5,219 bases of DNA. Source: Acetofilamentum sp. (lineage in GTDB: Bacteria; Bacteroidota; Bacteroidia; Bacteroidales; JAFGXI01). Below the pieces are notes generated by a model. That model was not told the DNA's origin. It ran no database searches and was given only the letters and a program-made list of their open reading frames with translations. The stretch is taken from positions 1 through 5,219 of the forward strand of contig DYOK01000182.1 of NCBI GenBank assembly GCA_020720565.1. The letters are read 5' to 3'. The position numbers were made by a program, and so were the translations under genes. Below are positions 1 through 5,219 of the stretch, piece after piece. Numbering within the stretch: the first letter of the stretch is position 1; each line of letters starts with the position of its first letter.

Positions 1-5
1 TGATA

Positions 6-29
6 GCCACACGAAAGGATTCGTGCGGC
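6..29. repeat. GC-rich imperfect hairpin at the left edge
   Basis: CACGAA (10-15) and TTCGTG (20-25) are perfect complements around a 4-base loop (AGGA). After one A/C mismatch the stem extends by GCC (6-8) with GGC (27-29). The surrounding bases 1-60 are about 52% GC by hand count (31 of 60), well above the rest of the window. No T-run follows directly on the plus strand, and on the minus strand the flank falls outside the window, so it cannot be called a terminator. It could be part of a repeated element, of an RNA, or of a neighbouring gene. Confidence 0.5.
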
Positions 30-62
30 AGCGGGGAAGTATAAACGCGGGAATCAAATCTA

Positions 63-97
63 ATACTTGTCGAAGTATCGGGTTATTATTATTTTTT
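63..97 (+). terminator. Possible plus-strand terminator: hairpin plus distant T-rich tract
   Basis: ATACTT (63-68) and AAGTAT (73-78) form a perfect 6-base stem with loop GTCG. A T-rich stretch follows at 84-97, ending in six Ts (92-97). The T-run begins about 13 bases after the stem and the stem is AT-rich, so this is a weak candidate. It would make sense only if a plus-strand gene ends at the left edge, where two plus frames are open: one stopping at 42-44, one at 110-112. Confidence 0.25.
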
Positions 98-271
98 GCT
101 ACGCCTGTGTAATTTCATTATTTCTGAAAGTTTTTGTTGACTACAAAAATAGGAGATTCTCAGGCACTTTTATTTTTTAAAGTTTCGGATAGTAGGGTTA
201 TTTTGAATAAATTTAATTCGAGTTTCTTAAGAAAAAGTGCTCAAAATCAAATTTGTTAATCAATTGCATTG
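98..271. other. AT-rich intergenic region downstream of the two-gene unit, no gene seen
   Basis: No coding frame with a plausible start is visible. It contains a 7-base AT-rich inverted repeat (TTTTTGT at 131-137, ACAAAAA at 143-149), a 12-base palindrome (223-234) and a separated 8-base inverted repeat (GCACTTTT at 164-171, AAAAGTGC at 233-240). The minus-strand mRNA must end in or beyond this stretch, but no stem followed by a clean T-run on the minus strand was found. Confidence 0.6.
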
Positions 272-1441
272 TTAAAAATCGAGGCTAAGTGATAAGTAGA
301 AAATTTTAGGTAAAATAACATCGCCATCGACGCCCCAAGCATAGTCGGCACGTATAAAATATCCTAAGAAAGTAGATCGAATTCCACCACCAAATCCATA
401 TACAAATGGAGCTTTCTGATTGTCGACGATAATTGTAATGGGGCCTGTAATGTGGTCGTCCGTGTTGTATAAGTTGGCTTCGTCGTATGGCGAACTTCCA
501 GTCCAAGCACTACCAATGTCGAAGAAGGTAATTAATTGTAAATTGTACAGAAAGTTAGATGTTACAGGCGTGTTGGTCAAATACCGAACTATTGGCAAAC
601 GTATTTCGTTATTCAAAACTACAAAACTGTTCCCATTTCGAATGTTCTGTGGAAAACCACGCATGTTTGTGGCCAATGATTGAAAGGCCCAATCAATGTC
701 TCTATTTCGTTTGACCGACTCGTCGAAGGTCGGGGTTTCTCTAGAAAAATTGATCCAGTTATCTGTGCTACCTAAATAGTACATGAGTCTGTTTTCTCCT
801 AACGATGTACTGGCTGCTAAACGAGAAGCCCAAATCATGTTGCGGTGTATTTTTTGGTAATGACGGAAATCTAAACCCAATACATATAAATCGGGGTGAG
901 CACCATCAATTTGTTTAAATGCTTCGACAAATATTTTGTTTCTCCAGCCTTGGTATAGGTTTGTGCCTAAATTTAACGAATTATCGTATACATATTCGAG
1001 TTTAACTCCCGCCCAGTTTTCAAATTTATCGGCTTGGTTTAATGACGTTTCGCCTAACGATTTGGTCACACCTTGATCGAATCGATATTTTATTGTACCT
1101 CTTACCGAACTCACCTGATTAAATGGATATCGGAGTAAGTACATTAAATTATGAGAGTAGTTTTTGTACATGTAGGAATCGTCACTTTCTAATAAAGCTT
1201 GTCTGTGATAGATATACTGTTTATCGAGTCGTTTTTTTAAATTTTCTAAACTGAAGAGGTATTCTGTGCTGTTGAAGTCGGCAGCAAGTCTAAAACCTGC
1301 TGTAAAGCGATAATTTTCAAACATATCTGCAATGCCCATTTTAAGCAGCACATTTATTCCGGGATTATAATAAATGGCATTACCTGTATAGGTTTGATAA
1401 CTCTCATTCAAAAAACCAAAGTCGATTTGAGACACGACTTT
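272..1441 (-). other. Domain: Omp85/bacterial-surface-antigen beta-barrel
   Basis: This covers residues about 685-1073, close to the length of a 16-stranded BamA/TamA barrel. The conserved loop-6 Arg-Gly-Phe is present at 945-947 (codons at 653-661). It is followed by the Asn-x-Glu-x-Arg-x-Pro strand (961-967), the Phe-x-Asp-x-Gly-x-x-Trp strand (991-997) and the Gly-rich penultimate region FGGGIRSTFLGYFIRADYAW (1034-1053). The C-terminal residue is Phe, the usual BAM recognition signal. Confidence 0.75.
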
Positions 1442-3493
1442 ATCTTTATAAAACGATGTAAAATAATAAAACGATTTAAAAGATTCATCGGCGACTTGTG
1501 TTGCTGTTTGTATCGTTGTATCTGACTTATTCTCGGTGATATCTAACTTCTTAATATCAAAAATATAATGGTTAAAATCGATAAATGAGGTGTCAGACTT
1601 TTCTACTAATGCAGGCAAACGTTTTGTTATTGTATCCGCTTTGGGCTTTCTTAACGAATCGAGTCGCTCGTTTTCTAATAGGCGAGTCTTCCAAGCGGTA
1701 TTGGCTAGTGAACGAATTTCTGCTTTGGGGCTAATTGTTTCCGAATAAGCATACATTCGGTTTTTTCCATCGAAACGAAAGAGTCCATACAATTTGTTTT
1801 GTGTTGTATGGTACGAAAAGTTTTCGATATTCCTCTTGTAATTGGTTAAAGTATAATTTTTCGATTGATATTGATAATGTACAGTAGTGTCGATAAAGGC
1901 AATGGAACTATCGAATTGAACTAAGTTTAAATTTTCGATACCATTTTGATTTGATTTGTATAAAAAATTATATTTATCGATGTGGACAGCTGAGGTTTGG
2001 TCGCTTTGGCTTTGTGTTAAGCGTTTTAGTTGTTTTTTGTTTTTTTCGAATATAAATAAATTGTAATTTTTCTGAGTTTTGTGTTCAATCACCGAATCTG
2101 TTGTTCTATTCGATGAGAATACAATTGAGCTGTTATTTTTTAGAAACGAAGGGTATCGATCATCAGCTTTGTCATTTGTAATTTGCTTAAATGTATTCGA
2201 AAGCATATTAAATGTATAGATGTCGATTTGCCCATTTTGCATGCCCGAAAGCACAATTTGAGTGCCGTCTTTAGCGTATTCGTAGTCGAGAACTTTTGTA
2301 AAATTGAGTAATCGTCTCGATAGCTTTTCTTTAGTTTCCAAATCGTAACTGTCGATCCAAATTGCACCTTGTCTTTCGTATAAATAGGTTATTTGGGTGC
2401 TGTTAGGGTGCCAAGCAATTAAGGGATAAGAATAGTCGGTTATTTGCTGCATGCGGTGTTCACGTCGAACCAAACTTTTCTTTTTTCCAGTTTCAACATG
2501 ATATAACCAAACAATATATTTACCCATTTCGTTGGTCGAATATGCAATATATTTCTGATCGGGGCTGGCTTTTAGGTTTTGATAAACTCTATTTTTCTTT
2601 GTTTTATGGATTTCGTTTTCTTTCTCAGGTATTTGACGAAGGGCATCGTCGGCTTGATAGATGTCGTGGTAATACATTAGCCATTCAGAGCTTAGATTCT
2701 TAAACGATGAACCTAATACAAAAACAAACCCACTTTCGACACTTTTCGACACCCTTGCTAAATAAAGCATATTAGGAATCACACTTCTTCCATAACGTTT
2801 GTCGATAAAATGCCATATCGAATGCCCTGCCTCGATCGACTTTTCGCCTGTTAATCTATTAAAATGGTCGTATTCTCCAGATAATATGGCGTCTTTGGTT
2901 CGATTATCGAGCGTGCTATTCCATCCTTCCGACATATACCGAACCAAACCAGTTGTAAACCAAGGGGGTAAACTGAGTAGGGTAGAGTTGGCTACTTTGG
3001 ATGTAAAACTACCACCAAAAAGCATATCCATAATCAGCAGTTCGGCCACAGCAGCAGAAATTTTTTCTTCGAAACGCCTATAATCGCCCTCGAAATAAAT
3101 AAAAGCCCTATTTTTCGAAATGGTTGTTGTTCCACCAATGTTGCTTTCGTCGCTACCTGTTATTAAACCAATATTACTTTGTCGGAAGTCCGATAGGTTG
3201 TTATATACTTGTAATATAAAACGTTGTGTAGGCTGGTATTCGAAAAACAACTCATATTCCTTGAGCTTTTTCTGGACAACCGAATGAGCAAACTGAGCTA
3301 ATTTGTCGCCGTTATTATAAAAGTACGTATCAAATTTTTCATCTCGATGGTAGCGCCAATCAAAAATATCGTATTGAACTCTGTTTTTTCCAAAATTCAT
3401 TTGGTATCCGTTATAAAACTGTGCTTGAATGCCTTGACTCATTGAAAAAGTCAGGATTAAAAAAAGCAAATATTTTATGAGAATATATTTCAT
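272..3493 (-). CDS. Outer-membrane protein: degenerate zincin + TolB-like beta-propeller + Omp85-type barrel
   Basis: Predicted 1073-residue outer-membrane protein. Residues 1-24 are a Sec signal peptide (IQA|Q). Residues about 30-282 resemble the peptidase-MA-like zincin domain that often precedes TolB-like propellers in Bacteroidota, but the catalytic positions are lost. Residues about 300-590 give roughly six WD40/PD40-like blades, for example LKASPDQKYIAYST (307-320) and PSFLKNNSSIVFSSNR (448-463). A polar Asp/Thr-rich linker (about 590-680) leads to a beta-barrel of about 390 residues. That length and the motifs match the Omp85/bacterial surface antigen family: MRGF (944-947), NNEIRLPI (961-968), FFDIGSAW (990-997), GFGGGIRS (1033-1040) and a terminal LSLSLDF ending in Phe. 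No POTRA domains are seen. The ATG at 3493 fits the signal peptide; no Shine-Dalgarno sequence precedes it. The start overlaps the upstream OstA-like stop, implying co-expression. Likely role (inference): outer-membrane assembly or export linked to the OstA-like partner; the cargo is unknown. Databases may label such proteins TolB or PD40-containing, but it is not canonical TolB. Confidence 0.85.
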   Translation of the reverse strand: MKYILIKYLLFLILTFSMSQGIQAQFYNGYQMNFGKNRVQYDIFDWRYHRDEKFDTYFYNNGDKLAQFAHSVVQKKLKEYELFFEYQPTQRFILQVYNNLSDFRQSNIGLITGSDESNIGGTTTISKNRAFIYFEGDYRRFEEKISAAVAELLIMDMLFGGSFTSKVANSTLLSLPPWFTTGLVRYMSEGWNSTLDNRTKDAILSGEYDHFNRLTGEKSIEAGHSIWHFIDKRYGRSVIPNMLYLARVSKSVESGFVFVLGSSFKNLSSEWLMYYHDIYQADDALRQIPEKENEIHKTKKNRVYQNLKASPDQKYIAYSTNEMGKYIVWLYHVETGKKKSLVRREHRMQQITDYSYPLIAWHPNSTQITYLYERQGAIWIDSYDLETKEKLSRRLLNFTKVLDYEYAKDGTQIVLSGMQNGQIDIYTFNMLSNTFKQITNDKADDRYPSFLKNNSSIVFSSNRTTDSVIEHKTQKNYNLFIFEKNKKQLKRLTQSQSDQTSAVHIDKYNFLYKSNQNGIENLNLVQFDSSIAFIDTTVHYQYQSKNYTLTNYKRNIENFSYHTTQNKLYGLFRFDGKNRMYAYSETISPKAEIRSLANTAWKTRLLENERLDSLRKPKADTITKRLPALVEKSDTSFIDFNHYIFDIKKLDITENKSDTTIQTATQVADESFKSFYYFTSFYKDKVVSQIDFGFLNESYQTYTGNAIYYNPGINVLLKMGIADMFENYRFTAGFRLAADFNSTEYLFSLENLKKRLDKQYIYHRQALLESDDSYMYKNYSHNLMYLLRYPFNQVSSVRGTIKYRFDQGVTKSLGETSLNQADKFENWAGVKLEYVYDNSLNLGTNLYQGWRNKIFVEAFKQIDGAHPDLYVLGLDFRHYQKIHRNMIWASRLAASTSLGENRLMYYLGSTDNWINFSRETPTFDESVKRNRDIDWAFQSLATNMRGFPQNIRNGNSFVVLNNEIRLPIVRYLTNTPVTSNFLYNLQLITFFDIGSAWTGSSPYDEANLYNTDDHITGPITIIVDNQKAPFVYGFGGGIRSTFLGYFIRADYAWGVDGDVILPKIFYLSLSLDF
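1724..2596 (-). other. Domain: TolB/PD40-like beta-propeller, about six blades
   Basis: This covers residues about 300-590. Approximate blade boundaries are 303-342, 350-399, 400-441, 442-493, 495-550 and 551-587. Blades show the TolB-type pattern of a Pro/Asn/Asp turn, a YIAYST- or IVFSSN-like strand, then a strand naming a residue pair such as IWLY/IYTF and a Thr/Lys-rich turn. Known propellers of this type act as protein-interaction platforms in the periplasm. The blade count is by eye. Confidence 0.7.
2648..3406 (-). other. Domain: peptidase-MA-like zincin, catalytically degenerate
   Basis: This covers residues about 30-282 of the propeller-barrel protein. The helix that normally carries HExxH reads AELLI (150-154), so both zinc-binding histidines are missing. 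The following segment SLPPWFTTGLVRYMSEGW (174-191) matches the usual P-x-WF-x-EG-x-A-x-Y pattern, but the Glu before Gly is Thr181. The spacing of about 27 residues between the two segments fits the family. The domain is expected to be structural or ligand-binding, not a protease. The domain assignment rests on motif recognition and not on a profile search. Confidence 0.6.
3490..3493 (-). promoter_or_regulatory. ATGA stop/start overlap (translational coupling)
   Basis: On the minus strand the four bases read ATGA. ATG starts the propeller-barrel gene and TGA ends the OstA-like gene (final codons Phe-Glu-Leu-Lys-Pro, stop). The 15 or so bases before the ATG (CTTTTGAGCTAAAACC) contain no purine-rich Shine-Dalgarno motif. 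Re-initiation by the ribosome finishing the upstream gene is therefore the likely way the second gene is translated. The overlap is read directly from the sequence; coupling is inferred. Confidence 0.85.
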
Positions 3494-5211
3494 GGTTTTA
3501 GCTCAAAAGTAGGGGCTTGGGTAGTAATATCTTGCCAAATTAGGATGTCAGATTTTGACTTTGGACGCAAATAATTGAGCCAGTTAAAACCCCTGAGTTG
3601 AAGCTGTTCTGGCTTTTTTAATTCTAACGGGCTAAGCTCACCTTCTGGATTCTGATACAGCCTCACTTTAATTGGTTGGTTGTTTTTAAACCAAATCATC
3701 ATCGATTGACTGCTGGTGATGTTGGCACCAATTAAATCGCCTTTTATCGAATCGCGTTGCTGTTCTGGACTGGCATCTTCTCTTGGAAAAAAAACTGATT
3801 TAGCATTTTTAATCACATGTAAGCGTTCTAGCTCGCTCATCGAATCAAAATAAGCATTCATATCGAGCCCTTCAATTTGATTAAAATGGACAGAGTCATC
3901 TTGTAGAATTATAAATGCAGTTTGTTTTAAATGCATGGTTTTAGGCCGATTTCTTTCGGTCAAAATTTCGATATAGCTTGCCGACATTTGATTTTCTTTC
4001 GACCAAATAACAGGATTGCCAAAAAGACGAATGGTCGAATCTTGTGTTGCGTATGTAATAGAGTCGCTACGGGCTTGCAAGTCGGCTTTAAAAATTTGAG
4101 CATGTCGAAAAGCCATTGTAATTTTATTGGTATCAACAGCTTGATGGTAAACGGTATCGCTAACAATTTGTTGAGTATATGTTTCTCCATTTTCGTCCTC
4201 GAGCAAGCTATCTATATAAACCAATTCTGGTTTTTGGATGGTATCTATAACGCGATACATTTTTAGGGTATCGGCATGTAAAAAAAGCGAATCGCCTTGG
4301 TCAAACTTGGTAAAAATAGCATTGATTGTAACAAAAGCGCTATCTAGATTCTCGTAATAATCGGCTCGACCACCAGTAATAAGTACCATTGCCGCAGTAT
4401 CCAAAACATTGACATGCCCAATCCCACGGCCATAATGCAAATTTCTGTCATAATAAATTGAATCGCCCGAAAGCTTTTTTTCTTTACTTTCGACGAATGC
4501 GTTTTTGAATATTTCGGAAGTATTCTTTTTAGTGTCGTACCATCCAAATTCGCAATAGATTAGATTCGAATCGCTTACAATTCTCGTTGGGCCATAGAAA
4601 TAACTAATGTCGGTAAAAGTGTTATACCTTAGCGAATCCGAGTATATGGTGTATTGTGGATTTTTAAGTTCGACTTGGTCGACTGCATAATAGTCTTTAA
4701 AGTCGGTATAGTAGTATCCATTAACACTTTTCAGATTGTTTTCTTGGTCTTTAATGTATCCCCAGTTAAAATAATGGGCTACATTAATTTTTCTATCAAA
4801 ATCGAGCGAATCTGTTGTTAAAATAGCGTTGGCGTGTAATAACCTGACGTTACGCCTAACTTTAGCAATTTTAGTTTGTCCGTTATAATTCATAAAATCG
4901 CCATACAAATGTATGGAGTCGGCTTGAATAATATGAACATGATTAAACGCTTGCAAATAGTTGGTTTCTGAGTTTAAATAGGCACTATCGCAAAACATTA
5001 TGGCATTTTCGTGCTTAAACTGAACATTCCCAAGTAATCGTTTGATGTCTTTCCCAATTCGCTCGTCGTATTCAATGCTATTGGCGTTTAAAATTTCGAT
5101 TCGTTTGGTTTTTTGTGCATAAACATTGAACGAAGTAACCGCTAAGAAAAACAATAGAAAACTCCTTTTTGCAAACAAAACTGAAATGATATTTAATGTG
5201 TTTTTTTTCAA
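3490..5211 (-). CDS. Exported OstA/LptA-like protein (OstA_2-type, Bacteroidota envelope family)
   Basis: Predicted 573-residue periplasmic protein of the OstA/LptA fold; family members bind or shuttle lipopolysaccharide between the membranes. Residues about 16-32 form a signal peptide: basic Lys-Arg, hydrophobic core SFLLFFLAVTSFNVYA, likely cut before Gln33. Residues about 38-320 are a run of short strand units marked by recurring Asp-Ser/Thr-hydrophobic motifs (Asp75, 98, 134, 192, 214, 250, 290, 307, 314), as expected for a beta-taco. A second OstA-like block at about 365-475 has SDSITY (382-387) and LFGNPVIW (396-403), then FNQIEGLDMNAYF (443-455). The C-terminus has LRGFNWLNYLRP (539-550). 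There is no barrel, so this is not LptD. Single-domain LptA is under 200 residues, so this is a much longer form. The start is uncertain: the visible codon is TTG, no ATG precedes the signal peptide, and the frame stays open to the window edge, so the true start may lie outside. It overlaps the next gene by ATGA. The fold assignment is good; the exact substrate is inferred. Confidence 0.85.
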   Translation of the reverse strand: MKKNTLNIISVLFAKRSFLLFFLAVTSFNVYAQKTKRIEILNANSIEYDERIGKDIKRLLGNVQFKHENAIMFCDSAYLNSETNYLQAFNHVHIIQADSIHLYGDFMNYNGQTKIAKVRRNVRLLHANAILTTDSLDFDRKINVAHYFNWGYIKDQENNLKSVNGYYYTDFKDYYAVDQVELKNPQYTIYSDSLRYNTFTDISYFYGPTRIVSDSNLIYCEFGWYDTKKNTSEIFKNAFVESKEKKLSGDSIYYDRNLHYGRGIGHVNVLDTAAMVLITGGRADYYENLDSAFVTINAIFTKFDQGDSLFLHADTLKMYRVIDTIQKPELVYIDSLLEDENGETYTQQIVSDTVYHQAVDTNKITMAFRHAQIFKADLQARSDSITYATQDSTIRLFGNPVIWSKENQMSASYIEILTERNRPKTMHLKQTAFIILQDDSVHFNQIEGLDMNAYFDSMSELERLHVIKNAKSVFFPREDASPEQQRDSIKGDLIGANITSSQSMMIWFKNNQPIKVRLYQNPEGELSPLELKKPEQLQLRGFNWLNYLRPKSKSDILIWQDITTQAPTFELKP

Positions 5212-5219
5212 ATTGAATA

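Noticed and set aside
55..62. Minus-strand TAGATTTG, matching the Bacteroidota -7 promoter pattern TAnnTTTG
   Set aside because: No TTTG-like -33 element lies at the right distance upstream, and a single 8-base degenerate match is expected by chance in AT-rich DNA.
2..112. Open plus-strand frame at the left edge (C-terminal 36 residues)
   Set aside because: No start is visible and no family is recognised. Another plus frame and a minus frame are also open here, so coding cannot be supported.
131..149. 7-bp inverted repeat as a terminator for the minus-strand operon
   Set aside because: The stem is almost all A/T pairs and is not followed by a T-run on either strand.
223..234. Palindrome TTTCTTAAGAAA as a terminator
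   Set aside because: Only a 4-bp AT-rich stem is possible with a loop, with no T-run following on the minus strand.
3931..4266. 111-codon plus-strand open frame inside the OstA-like gene
   Set aside because: It lies antisense to a gene with clear signal peptide and domain signals; its product has no recognisable features and it looks like a shadow frame.
1..5219. CRISPR arrays, tRNA or rRNA genes, insertion sequences
   Set aside because: No regularly spaced direct repeats, cloverleaf or rRNA motifs, or transposase-like protein were seen in the window.

Overview
The window looks like chromosomal DNA from a member of the Bacteroidota. Base composition is AT-rich (GC roughly in the upper 30s percent). 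Both genes start with signal peptides ending in the Ala-Gln style common in that phylum (VYA|Q and IQA|Q). No Shine-Dalgarno sequence precedes the internal start. Both proteins resemble lineage-specific envelope proteins of that phylum. The genus cannot be named from the sequence alone.

Layout: two long genes, both on the minus strand, fill bases 272 to 5211. The first to be transcribed (3490-5211) encodes an exported OstA/LptA-like protein made of repeated beta-strand units. Its true 5' end may lie just outside the right edge, because the reading frame stays open to the edge and the only start codon visible is TTG. The second (272-3493) starts inside the stop of the first through an ATGA overlap. 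It encodes a 1073-residue exported protein with a peptidase-MA-like (zincin) domain that has lost its catalytic residues, then a TolB-like beta-propeller of about six blades, then an Omp85-type outer-membrane beta-barrel ending in Phe.

Bases 1-271 hold no convincing gene. The far left (about 1-60) is clearly richer in GC than the rest and contains a strong imperfect hairpin. A second perfect hairpin and a T-rich stretch follow. These may be the end of a neighbouring convergent gene, a terminator, or the edge of a repeated element.

Working together (inference): LptA/OstA-fold proteins carry lipopolysaccharide across the periplasm, and Omp85 barrels insert or export proteins or lipids at the outer membrane. 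The tight coupling of the two genes suggests a two-protein envelope module, with the OstA-like protein and the propeller on the periplasmic side of a barrel that lacks POTRA domains. The most notable points are that domain fusion, the dead zincin, and a strong excess of the tetranucleotide TCGA over its composition-matched counterpart GATC.
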